Positions 1 to 10,800 of a stretch of 64,000 nucleotides of DNA are shown piece by piece. The notes beneath the pieces are model-generated. The model had not been told where the DNA came from and did not search any database. It worked only from the letters and a program-made list of their open reading frames with translations. Position numbers and translations under genes: made by a program. The stretch is from a virus. The first letter of the stretch is position 1. Every line of letters starts with the position of its first letter. The stretch spans positions 1-64,000 of IMG/VR virus record IMGVR_UViG_3300042389_001427; one strand, written 5' to 3'.

Positions 1-1
1 C

Positions 2-1042
2 AAGGAAGAAGCCTTCGCCCTTGTCGAAAGGGATTTGATGTTTGCGGTGGAAAACGCAAGAAGGACTGCCGCAGGGGAAGAAGGCAAACTCCACAACGAG
101 CTTCCCAACGGTCTTTCGTATCCTACCGCTCGGTTGACTGCTTTTCTTTCCCAAGCCAACACGGAAGCTGGAGCGCACTATGACTTCCTTGCCCGCAAGG
201 AAAATTATGCGGGCGGGACAAAACCTGCGTCTTTCTCTTATGAAATTCGAAAGAAACTTGTGGAGTCCTACATTGCCACTAACATCGGCGCTGGAGATGT
301 GTCAGCGAAATTGAAAGAAGAAGCCTTTGTTTTGATTGATCGCGATCTTGCTCAAAATGTGGAAAACACCCGCCGAGCAGCTCGGGCAACTTTATTGACG
401 GGGAGCCCAGATACATTCGGATACCACTGGGCTAGGCTAGGTTTGGACTTGCCCGACAGTTTGATGTATCCAGATGCTGCTTTAAAGCGATTCGTGAATT
501 CCGCCGAGGAGCAATTGATGCTCCAAGGCAAATGGGTTGGAACTATTGGGGAGTATACTTTAACTCTTAACGATTCGGGTGAAGCGTTTATTCCCCGTGA
601 AGTGGAAACAATTCTTTTTCTCTCTTACAACGGCGACCCAAAGCCGATACACGATCGGTATAATGAATGGCTTCGCGGCGGCACGGGATACCGCGAGTTG
701 GATGACAAGTGGAGGGAGGGAGCGGTTGATCGTGGCGAGGCGCCCGACCCCTTTGATAATAACCGAGTAAAAAGAAAATATTTTTTCACGCTCCCCGACG
801 GGGCCGCACCGATCGTAAGAATTTTAGCCAAGAAAAGATTCATCCCCCACACTTCAGACTCCGAGAGGATGTATCTGCAAAACGCTCCGGCCATATTTGA
901 GGCTGCCAAGGGGCTAATGCTCGGCGGCGATCAGATTGCCCCGCATTTTGCAAATGCTATAAAACTACTTTCTTCGCAAGTGGCCCAACAATCGTTTAAA
1001 GGCGACCTTCCGATGAGAAGGCGTGTGCTTGCTATGATGTAA
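2..1042 (+). CDS. Putative internal virion protein, C-terminal part (5' end outside the window)
   Basis: The frame is open from the first bases, so the gene enters from the left and the ATG at 35 is internal. The segment KEEAFALVERDL just before that ATG is echoed about 105 codons later by KEEAFVLIDRDL followed by a similar VEN.RR stretch, which shows an internal repeat of helical units. There are no signal peptide, membrane segments or catalytic motifs that I recognise. It lies at the head of a co-directional block of virion-type genes (next ATG 2 bases after the stop) that ends in a giant ejection-type protein, so an internal virion role is inferred from context only. Confidence 0.6.
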   Translation, partial: KEEAFALVERDLMFAVENARRTAAGEEGKLHNELPNGLSYPTARLTAFLSQANTEAGAHYDFLARKENYAGGTKPASFSYEIRKKLVESYIATNIGAGDVSAKLKEEAFVLIDRDLAQNVENTRRAARATLLTGSPDTFGYHWARLGLDLPDSLMYPDAALKRFVNSAEEQLMLQGKWVGTIGEYTLTLNDSGEAFIPREVETILFLSYNGDPKPIHDRYNEWLRGGTGYRELDDKWREGAVDRGEAPDPFDNNRVKRKYFFTLPDGAAPIVRILAKKRFIPHTSDSERMYLQNAPAIFEAAKGLMLGGDQIAPHFANAIKLLSSQVAQQSFKGDLPMRRRVLAMM

Positions 1043-1044
1043 CA

Positions 1045-1518
1045 ATGAAATATATTATACCAATGAGCGAAGATTTTAACGAAAGGCGAGAAAGGTTTTT
1101 AAAATACATAGGGGATCAATCCGCCGTAGAGTTTGTTGAGTTGGTATTCGATCTCGTAGATATGTGGGATGCTTTAATTGATAAAGACGAGCCAATTACA
1201 GACGAGCAGATTCACAACACATTTTTCAAATCTCTGATTGATCTCCCTGGAAATTCCTTTTATCAAAAAAATTACATGATACTCGCGCCTCAATTAATGC
1301 TTGCGATCAACTCTTGGCTTGATGCAAACGAACTTCAGAAAGGCAGTGAGAATGATCGCGTTTTTGCTTGCGGACTTCGTGGTGTGTGGATTCAAATTAT
1401 ACCTACAGTCGTCAATTTGGTGAAAGGCGCCAATGTAGCCAGAGAGTTAAGCGTAAACATCTGGCGCGATATAACCTCCGATGAAGACGCAATCGGCTGG
1501 GTGAAAGGGGGGAACTAA
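1045..1518 (+). CDS. Hypothetical virion-region protein
   Basis: 157 residues, acidic and mainly helical by composition, with no motif I recognise. It starts 2 bases after the previous stop without a clear Shine-Dalgarno sequence, as is common in this late block, and is followed 1 base later by the next gene. The tight spacing suggests translational coupling in one late transcript. A small head-tail or chaperone role is possible but not supported by sequence. Confidence 0.75.
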   Translation: MKYIIPMSEDFNERRERFLKYIGDQSAVEFVELVFDLVDMWDALIDKDEPITDEQIHNTFFKSLIDLPGNSFYQKNYMILAPQLMLAINSWLDANELQKGSENDRVFACGLRGVWIQIIPTVVNLVKGANVARELSVNIWRDITSDEDAIGWVKGGN

Positions 1519-1519
1519 T

Positions 1520-3037
1520 ATGGGAGGCTGGTTCGGAGGCGGAGGCGGCGGGAAGAAAACTGATTATGCCGGCTTAATTAGGAAGCAATCAGATGAAACT
1601 TTGGCGCGGCAGAGACAAAACGCCGATGCTTTAATCTCCCAAGTTACAAAACTGGCCGATCAGTTCGTGGCCACGGAAAAACAGAAAAGCGAAACTTGGC
1701 GCATCAATCAGGAGAAATTAGACAGCACCTATTTAGGGCGCGTCCGATCAGAAACAGATTTATACTCACGGCTATTAAACGATCTGTTCACAGAGGAGAA
1801 GGGGATAATCTCTCAATATGAAATCGACACCAAAGATTTAGCCACAAAATCCGGCCAAGAAGCGATCGATTTTAATTTAAAAAATGTCGATAACTTCATA
1901 AGTTTTGCGAATTCACTTACCTTTGCGGCTCAAGATGCGCGCAGAGAATTAATTAAGGCTGCCAACCCGTATGTGTTTGAGCAACAAGCGCAGATTAGTA
2001 GAAACAATTTGGATTTGGTTTCGGGGCGGCTTCCGGCCGCTGCGCTAGCAAACTCTACACGGGGGAGTGCATATGCATCATTTGCGACGGGGATAGGCGC
2101 AGGGAGCGGCATGGGCCGAGCGCTGGAAGCGAGGAATTTGAGCTTGGATACGCTAACCGCGATGCAACAAGGAGAGGAAAGCGCCGCTAGATGGGCGGAC
2201 TTAACTTTTAGGCAGCAAGTCGAAGGTCTTCAAACTACGCCGGCGCAAGTTGCCGAGTATATGGGGCTAGACTCAAAAACAGTTTTTGCGTTCAACGCTG
2301 CCAACGCGGAAAAAATCTTGAACGCGAGGCAAAATGTCATCGCCGGGCAAAAAACCGGCCTAAACACAGTCCTCGCAGCGAATTTGGGGGCCTCTGACGC
2401 GGTTTACAATACCGGCAGCGCGATGGAAAAATCCTTGTATGTCGGGGGGACCGATGCGGCCCTCCGAGCGATGGATGCTAAAGCAGGGGCGTATGATACC
2501 GGCGCGCGCCTTTTCGGCGGGGCAATCTCGGATTGGGGCAACACAAGAACCAAAGTGTTGGCCCAACAATGGCAAAACCAGATCGCGCGCGAAGAAGCCC
2601 AGAAGCAAAACAACGCGGCTTTGATTAGCGGGATCACCACTTTAGCGGGCGGAGCTATCGGGCTTGTGGTAGGGGGGCCTACAGGTGCGGCGGTCGGAGC
2701 CACTTTAGGTGGGGCGGCGGGTGGAGCAATAGCAGGGGGATCAGGCAACGCGAGTGGAGGAGCCGCTTCTTTTGGAGATATTTGGGGCGGCGCTTTTGAT
2801 ACTTTCTCATCGCTCTCCTCCAACTACCGAAACCCGAAACTTAACGGGGGCATCGAAACCTACAATAACCGAAATACGCTCCTTATGAATGTCGACCAGA
2901 ATTGGGCTAAAACTGCGCAGAACTTTTACAATAGTGGGCAGCGCGGCCAATACCAACCGATGACTTATACAAATTGGGGCGGCTGGATTCCAAGGGCGAC
3001 TGTCGCAAACGCCCCTACTTTAACAACAAGGTCTTAA
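1520..3037 (+). CDS. Gly-rich putative internal virion protein with a glycine-zipper segment
   Basis: 505 residues. It opens with a Gly-rich stretch (MGGWFGGGGGGKK), continues as a long Gln/Ala-rich helical region (about residues 20-360), then has a hydrophobic small-residue segment around residues 370-420 with repeated GG and GA pairs typical of glycine-zipper membrane-insertion regions. The tail is Asn/Tyr-rich. Short-tailed phages place such proteins in the capsid core and eject them to form the trans-envelope channel. The neighbouring giant protein supports that role here, but it is inferred. No enzymatic motif is seen. Confidence 0.65.
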   Translation: MGGWFGGGGGGKKTDYAGLIRKQSDETLARQRQNADALISQVTKLADQFVATEKQKSETWRINQEKLDSTYLGRVRSETDLYSRLLNDLFTEEKGIISQYEIDTKDLATKSGQEAIDFNLKNVDNFISFANSLTFAAQDARRELIKAANPYVFEQQAQISRNNLDLVSGRLPAAALANSTRGSAYASFATGIGAGSGMGRALEARNLSLDTLTAMQQGEESAARWADLTFRQQVEGLQTTPAQVAEYMGLDSKTVFAFNAANAEKILNARQNVIAGQKTGLNTVLAANLGASDAVYNTGSAMEKSLYVGGTDAALRAMDAKAGAYDTGARLFGGAISDWGNTRTKVLAQQWQNQIAREEAQKQNNAALISGITTLAGGAIGLVVGGPTGAAVGATLGGAAGGAIAGGSGNASGGAASFGDIWGGAFDTFSSLSSNYRNPKLNGGIETYNNRNTLLMNVDQNWAKTAQNFYNSGQRGQYQPMTYTNWGGWIPRATVANAPTLTTRS

Positions 3038-3040
3038 AAT

Positions 3041-4825
3041 ATGGCAGACACCTTCTTCACTCCTCAATACGCTGCAGCCCCGTGGGATTGGAACCCCGTC
3101 AAGACCGGCATTGATGCTTACTTGGGGGTTCGCAGAGCTCAAATGGAGGCCCAAGAAAACGAACGAGAAAACCAAACGCATCAAATGACAATGCGTATGA
3201 ATGAGCAACTAATGCCTTTGAAAGTCGAGGCGGCACGGCTTGAAATAGATAAGTTTCGTAACGAAGCTGCGGAGGCTGCCTTGGGGATTCAGAAGACCCG
3301 CCAAGAGATGGAAAAAAAGCAGTGGCGCACCGCTGCAGAGGCAAATGCTCCGAGCTACGCAGCCCAAATTTTTAATAAGGACGGCTATTGGGGCGCACTC
3401 GCCGCCGAGACTTCTGCCCCCTCCGCTTCCACTGCCCGGCGCCCGGCTCCGGTCCCCGCCGCCACGGGGTCCCCGCTCCAAACAATAGCGCAGGACTTGC
3501 CCGCCCCCATGATCGCATCGGGATCAGCCGCTGCGGAAGCTCTCGCTGCACAAACCCCCGCTCCTATAGCGGCGGAGCAATCATCAACTTTGCAGAAAGT
3601 CGCAGGAGAAACCCCCACCCCCAATAAGGGCGCGTCGGCGCCACAAATTGTCCCTGTTACGGCGGAGTCGCCCAAAACTTTGGAAACAGTCGCAGCACAA
3701 ATGACTGAAGAAGACAAAGGGCCAGTTAAGCCCTCGCTTCTTTCTCTTATTGATAGGTGGAACCTAGAAGACCGAGACTTCTTAAATTATGTCGGGGCTA
3801 CCTCGCCAGGTAGCCGTGAGCGCGAGGAGCTCGCCCTTGCTTCGGAGCAGCATAGGCTTAACAATAGACTGCCCGCATTAAATTTCGCGGGCGTTACCGA
3901 AACGCAATTTGAAACGCTGCGCGGGCTCGACCGCAAACTTGTAGAAGAATTCGATCGAAATCGCGGCTTTTACCCGACTTCTGAAGAGGCCTTGCAGACT
4001 ATATTAAAACGCGAACGCAATAAAATTGAAGGCGTGGCGGCTCCGACAGAATCGCAGCAACTTATGTCGCAACTTGAAACGCTCGGAAAAGAAGCGATCG
4101 GAACCCCATTATATAATTCTATTCAAGAAAAAATTATAAAGGCACAGCGAAAGGAATCCGGCATCACCGCCGTTGATGAGTATTACTCTACATTGAATGA
4201 AGAAAGCTCAATTAATTTTGCTAAAAGCGCCCGCGCGCCCCTGTCGGATGGCTCTCAAGATTACGATGCCGCCACTCGGACGGTTATGGGCAAACGAGCG
4301 GCTTTGACTATTGATATGCTTTCATCTAGAGACCCGAGAATCATTGATGTAAGCCCGACGACAGGTATTAATGTAGGCACTCAAGAGGGTTTAAGAATTT
4401 ACGAATCCGCAGTAGAGAAGGCTCAAGCACACGCCCAAAAAGTAGGTGGGCGCCCGCTAGTCTGGAGCGGAACCGGGTTTAACCTGCTCAATCCTGGGGC
4501 CGCGATGCCGCAGCCCGCCGAGCAAGCAGGAGCCGCTCCCGCTACAAAGTATGATCAAGAAGTGACTAATGCGGCGACTGCCGGGGAAATCGCAAGGGCT
4601 AAAAAACTTAAATCGCAAATCGATGATCTGAATTCCCGAAGTGAGAATGTCCCTTCTTCTACAACCAGGCCGTTTTACGGAACGGCTGTCGGAGCAATGC
4701 CCCGTGTAGTTGATCGATCTGCCGAAGAAAAACAAAAAATGGCGAGAGAATTGAAGGGTGAAGCGATCAAACTTCAAAAAGAATTGGATGACATCTTGAA
4801 AAAATATCCTAATGCACTAAAATAA
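3041..4825 (+). CDS. Ala/Pro-rich putative virion protein
   Basis: 594 residues. After an N-terminal helical, charged region (about 1-110) comes an Ala/Pro/Thr-rich disordered linker (about 120-230) made of imperfect repeats with LQ.(I/V)A and a following proline pair. A helical C-terminal half ends in a Lys/Glu-rich coiled-coil-like stretch. The start is 3 bases after the previous stop. I do not recognise a family. Its position between the glycine-zipper protein and the giant polyvalent protein suggests a structural or ejection role. Confidence 0.65.
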   Translation: MADTFFTPQYAAAPWDWNPVKTGIDAYLGVRRAQMEAQENERENQTHQMTMRMNEQLMPLKVEAARLEIDKFRNEAAEAALGIQKTRQEMEKKQWRTAAEANAPSYAAQIFNKDGYWGALAAETSAPSASTARRPAPVPAATGSPLQTIAQDLPAPMIASGSAAAEALAAQTPAPIAAEQSSTLQKVAGETPTPNKGASAPQIVPVTAESPKTLETVAAQMTEEDKGPVKPSLLSLIDRWNLEDRDFLNYVGATSPGSREREELALASEQHRLNNRLPALNFAGVTETQFETLRGLDRKLVEEFDRNRGFYPTSEEALQTILKRERNKIEGVAAPTESQQLMSQLETLGKEAIGTPLYNSIQEKIIKAQRKESGITAVDEYYSTLNEESSINFAKSARAPLSDGSQDYDAATRTVMGKRAALTIDMLSSRDPRIIDVSPTTGINVGTQEGLRIYESAVEKAQAHAQKVGGRPLVWSGTGFNLLNPGAAMPQPAEQAGAAPATKYDQEVTNAATAGEIARAKKLKSQIDDLNSRSENVPSSTTRPFYGTAVGAMPRVVDRSAEEKQKMARELKGEAIKLQKELDDILKKYPNALK

Positions 4826-4844
4826 TAAGTGCGTAACCTAACAA

Positions 4845-7800
4845 ATGCTCAAACCAGATGAACTACAAAAAATACTCGGTATCGGGGAAGCGGTCATCAG
4901 GCGGATGCCGCAAGTGCGGGATGAAGAAATGCTCCTGCAACCACGGGCCCAAGGATCGCAAATCGTCGACCAAGAGCCAGAAGAGGAAGAGCTACTAACT
5001 CCTCGCAAACGGCTGCAGCTTCTCGGGCTAAACCCCGATGACGAGATAAGCGTTTCGATACCGAGAACTCTTACCGAGGAGTTCACGGCTGGCGTTGCGC
5101 GCGGCACGGATCAACTCCAGGCCATGGGCGGTGGAGCTGTCGGTCTTCTCGCTGAAGCTGTCGGTGTCAAGCCGCTAGCCGATTGGGGGCTGGACACTTA
5201 TCGATCCAACATGGAAGAGGCCGCTCTCAATGCGGCGAGCATCCAAGACCCGTTTGAAGAGATAGAAGGGGTTGGCGATCTTGTTCGGTATACAGTCGGA
5301 ATGCTTGGCGAACAATCGCCGCAGCTTCTTACTTCTATTGTCGGAGCCGGGATCGGCGGGAAGGCAGGCCAAGTTATCGTCAAGAAAGCTATTACGGATG
5401 AGATGAAACGCCGCGTTGCGGCGGGCATGACTGAAAAAGCGGCCGCCGCAGAGGTGGCGAAAAGGGTGGCAGATGCTTCTGCTCGCGCGCTACGAACGAA
5501 TGCGGCGAAGGAAGCCTTGAAGGAAGGCACTAAGAGAGGCGCTATCGCGGGGGCATTCGCTACAAACTACGGTCAGATCGCGGGCGGAAGTTTCGGTCAG
5601 ATTGAGCAGGAAACTGGACAGAGAGCGCCTTTGGAGGCGGCGGCTTTTGCTGTCCCAGGCGCAGGGTTGGAGACGGCATTCGAAGTATTGCTGGCATCTA
5701 AAATTTCTGGGGCGTTTCGTCCCGCAAAGGGAGCGAAGGTTACCCCCGGTTCTGTGGCTACTGGAGTCGGCATCGGGGTCACCCAAGGATCGGTGCTTGA
5801 GGGCGGAACAGAATATTTACAGACAGGGTTAGAGCAGGCCGCAGTCGGAGCCGCCGATCCTAATCAAACGATTTCGGACAGGGTTCTCACCGACAAAGCC
5901 GAGCGCGAGCGCCGAATCGCTGGTGTGGCGGGAATGGTTGTGGGCGGCCCGCTCGGGGGCGTTGGCGGCGGTGTCGAGTCTTTGGCGCCTCTTACGATGA
6001 GAAGCCTGCGCGATCCCGAAACTGGCGATCCTACTCCGCCGCCGACTGATTTAGAGGCGGATGGGTGGTCGCAGCCAGTCGATGTGGATGGCGTTACTTT
6101 GCGCCAGCATAGCCAAGGAGTCTGGGCCGCATTCAACACGCCCGAAGATTTTTTACCAGAACTCCCAAGGGTTCCGTTTTCGAGCGGAGAGGTCGGGGTG
6201 CTCCTCCCGCAGGACTATAAAAATTCCTCAATGCTAATTGCGCGCGGGCGGGCACTACTTGACCCCGCCCCGCCGGTTGGCGATAGCGCGGCGAATGACA
6301 CATCCGATCCAGAGGATGATGAAGAACCGGCGGACATCCCCTCTATCGGAGCGCAACCGGGGCGGGCGGTGAAATCTGCGGAGGAGTCGGCTGCTGTTTT
6401 TGAAGAAGTGAGTCGGCTGCGGCAAAGCCTCACTGGGGCATCTTCTTTGCAAGGAGATTTGAGGGCCCAAGAAGAAGTGACCGCCGCTCTTGCCGACAAG
6501 CCCCTGCCCCCCGATGCCAAGCCTGAAATCAAATCCGCCCAAGAATCGGCAGAAGCCATGTTGGCTGCAGACTCCCCCGCGCCCACAGAGGAGCCGACAG
6601 CCAAGAACGCGGCGACTGCCTCCTCTTTGCGGCAGGATTTGAAGTCCCGTGAAGACAAAGCCTCTTCCGTTGTTTTCCCGGCACAAAACGAGTCCCTCGG
6701 GCAGATATGGGGCGATATCATCACTTCACTTCAGCAATCTCCGACAAAATCCGCCGAAGAATCCGCAGGCGTCATTGCTGAATCGGATCGGCAGTCCGAA
6801 ATAGAAATGGCGCGGCAGGCGCAGCTTGAAAACAACTCAAGGCGGAGTCCGCTAGATGCCGCGCTGCTCGCGCAAAGATTGGATCGAAGCGATAAACTTG
6901 CGACTGAAAAATTGGATCGAAGAGATAAACTTGCGACTGCCCGAGCCGAAAGGATCAAACAAGAGCAAACCAGAGCCGAGCTAGAAGCCCGCCCGCAAGA
7001 ACAGGCGGTTGCTTTTGTAGGGGGTCTAAACACGGGCGATCGAGTAACACTAAACTTTAAAGAAACTGTCCGAAACCAAGTTACCGGGAAACTCGATGAA
7101 GTTGAGCAGACAAAGGATGCGTTCTTTGCGGGGCGGCGAGACAACGGAAATGTCATCTTGAATGTCGGCACACTCAACCCGGATCAGACCTCTTTCGTCG
7201 GTTCCACGGAAAGAATGGAACTCACTCCGTCTGAATTTTCAAAAATCGGGATTGCATCCCCGCCGAAGTTCATGCCTCGGTCGCCGGTTGAGCAGGCAAT
7301 TCTAAACCTCGTGGGAAACAACCCCACTGTGGAAACTTTGGAGGAGAAACTCGGGGCCCCCTACACGGGGAAAGATCAAAGCCAGAGTCTTACCATCAAA
7401 GACGGGTTGAGCACCGATCCGATCCCGATTCGCGTAAAATGGTTCAATAAGCGCGGAGAAAAAGGAACTCTCATCCCCCGCGCAACGGGCGTGTTCACCA
7501 ACTCGCCGTTGATGACGGTGCGGCAAATGAACCAAGGGTTGAGGGTCGTAGTCCCGGATGCTGCTCTCGGAAAGATTGATCCCGACATTCAAGTAGAGAA
7601 AAGAGGGGGCAAAAACATTGTCACCACGGTCAATCTTTGGGGCAAAACTTACCGCCAAGGCAAAGATGCTTCGGATTTCCGAGTCAACGAGATGTCAGTT
7701 TCTGAAGGCATCCAAGGCGACCGCGACAGGCAACAAACAGGACCCGAGGGTCGTGGACTTATCGCGCAAGTGGATGACTTCGGCCGCCCAATCGAGCCGA

Positions 7801-10800
7801 GAAAAACTTTTGAAGCCCGAGGGCTTTTTGCGTTCGATTCAATCTGGAGAAACTCGCCAGAGCGGATTGCTCAAAGCAAGGCGCAAACTGCCCGTGCTGA
7901 CGCTGAATTGTTTGCCATCGCGGATTCCGATTTTGATACCGCGCTGCGGAGCTTGGATAGCAAGGAAGAGCGCAAAAAACTTCAAGTCAGCAACCCTAAA
8001 ATGTTGGAAGTTGCCCTAAAGGTTCGCGGGCTTCTCGGTAAGGTGGACAACCTCGATGAGGTCGACAGGGCGTTTCTTGAAAACGAATTTGCGCGGGGGG
8101 CCGCGTTCATCAACAAATCGAGGTTCGACGACGAGGCAAAAGGCCTGGCAATAGTCGCGCTTCGGCAAAGAGTAATTGAAGAGTTTGCGAAGCGGGCCGG
8201 AAGAGATAAAGCCGAAACAAGGGTCGGCAGCTCCCAATACACTAGACTCTTTTTGGATTCGCTCGATGAAATCCGAAATGCCCGGATCAAGGACACTACT
8301 AAATCCGCAACCAAAAAAGTTGATAAAATTAGGAACACGCCGTCAAAACTTTCTGACGAGGAGCTAGAGAGCGGCAAACTTTCTTCAGAGCGGGAGCGGG
8401 CGCTTTTTGCGAGAGAAACAAATCGCGGGCAAAAAGGAACCGAACAAGACATCGATGCCGCAGTTGCGCGTTCAATAGAAAAACTTCGCCGCAAAAAAGC
8501 GTTCAACTGGATGATGACTCCAGAGGAAACCGAACAATTGTTGAAACTTCGGGATCGCGAAAAAGAAGAGGCGGCAAGCCGGAAAAAGAAAGGACTCCGT
8601 CCTAAAAAACGGCAAATTTACGATCGAATGCCCGAAGAGGATGCCAAGGCGGAGTTGGAACTCGTCGCCGAGCGCTACAAAAAACTTGGCAACTACAAAG
8701 GCAAAGGGGTTACCGATCAGATTTTCAACCCTATATCCGCCGCCAAAGGCGCGGCACTCAACGCGGCCCGCGCAATACGCCGCAGGGAGCAGGGGAGTAT
8801 TATTGATCTTGCGCCGGATTTTTTTGAGGACACGACAGATTTCTCGGATGCCAATCCCCAGATGGCGCAGGAACCTGTCGAAAAGGCTTTTGAGGCCCCC
8901 CAAGGAAAACAAGTAGCCCAAGAGGGCGCGGAGCCTGCGGCGCCGCAGGTTTCTAAAGGCGAGACTCCGATCGACAAGAAGATCAAAACCGGACTTGTAG
9001 CGACAACGCCGCAAGAAAGGTTGGAAGTCGTATTCAAGATCAACGAAGACTTAACCTCGGAAGATCGTGAAATTGCGCTGGCATCCTTGATGACAAAGAC
9101 CGATGAGTCGGGCAGGAAAATCAAGGGTCAGAAAAGCGGTTTAACAACCGAAGAGAAGGCGCGCAGCAAAGTAATCAAAAAATATCTAAACAACGAAATA
9201 ACATATGAGCAATTATATCCTAACACAGGACGACGAACTGGAAGACCCGCAGATTCTGGCGGCGGTAATGTTCGACGTGATCCGCAGGGAGGAGCCGAAC
9301 CGATTCAATCCCGTGGACGCCGATCTCAAGGAGCGGATGCGGACGGGCGACCTGGACGCGTGGACGGAGGTGCTGCTACAACAACCGGAGATATTCCAAC
9401 ACCCGAGGCTGAAACCAGTGGAGGACGTCCTGTTCGCCCGACTCTTGAGCCGGAAGCCGCGAGAAACATCTCCCGAGTAGCTCAAAGAATATTCGTCCAG
9501 TCTTTCGCGGGGCTTTCCGATGAAGAAATGTCCCGCCTCACCCCCGCAGAAATCGCGGCGGCCTATTCGGCTATCCTTTCAAAAACTGACAGTGAAGCCG
9601 CCCTGCGAGGCAAGAACGCCGTTTCGGAAACCGCCGGTTCAATGGCCGACTTGGCCGGAAAGTCGGGGCAAGAGCTTTTGGAAGGGTTTTCGGTAGAATA
9701 CCGCGAGGCCCAAAACAATATTGAGAGGGCCAATCAAATTCGCAAAAACCTCGGAAGACTTTTAAAGTCTCGGGCATTTGCGGGAGTGACGCCTTTCTTG
9801 GAGGCTGTCGCCAAAGATCGCTCAAACACGGGGTCCCAGAGAATCCGCGCGAGAGAGTTTTTAAAACTGATTCGCCGTGGAGTGGAGTTGGACAACTTGG
9901 CAGTGCAGGTCGGAAACTATTTCAACGAGTCCGGGGAAGAAGTTTCGTGGGCGGGCGTATTGGGACAAAGTTCCGATGGGGATTTGAGTATCGTTTTAAA
10001 CCTGGCCCAAAGGCACGATCGCGCGGATGCCGTGGAAACTTACCTCCACGAGTTGAGCCATGTCGGGGGGCTCGCAAAAGCCCTGCGGCAAATCAAGCTC
10101 AACCCCGCAGAGTCAAGGGCCCTTGATCAACTCACCGCGTTTAGGGAAGAGGCGATTTTAAAGGCGGCCGAAAAGATCGGAGTCCCGCTACAGCAAGGCG
10201 TCCCGCCTGACTTCGCCCAGCTCGCAAAAGCAATTTACGACAAGGCGGAATCCGAAAACCGCCAAGATGCCCGCGCTTATGCGGGGCTTTTGGACATTGG
10301 AGAATTTGTTGTCGAAATCACGAACAACCCTGAACTCGCGGCTTTGCTTGCCGATCTCGGGCTTGGGGAGGCTGCGCCGGGACAGAAAAATTCGATACTC
10401 GGGGCTATCCGACAAGCGTGGGATGCGTCGGTGAATCTAATGGGCGGCGTCAACGCGGATGTGAATAGCCCGCTTGCGGCGGCGTTTAAAAACTCTTGGC
10501 TAATCAATTTTGCAAACATGGGGGCGGAGCTTACCGCCCTATCGGACTTCACGCTTCCTCGGGTGCGTAGGAGCAAATTGCGCGAAGAAATCGACAATAT
10601 GCAGCGCGCAGCCAATTTCGTGGAAGGTGAAATTGAGGCCAGGAACCTCGCCGGGACCACCGAGGAGCGCGCAGAGCTTCTCAAAGAATACAAAAAAGCC
10701 AACAAGCGAAACAAAAAACCTACTGCCGAGCCGCAGCCCCCCGCAGCGCCTTCGGGGTTTTCGACGCAGGGATTCAACGCAGGCATCGTCACGGAGCCTA

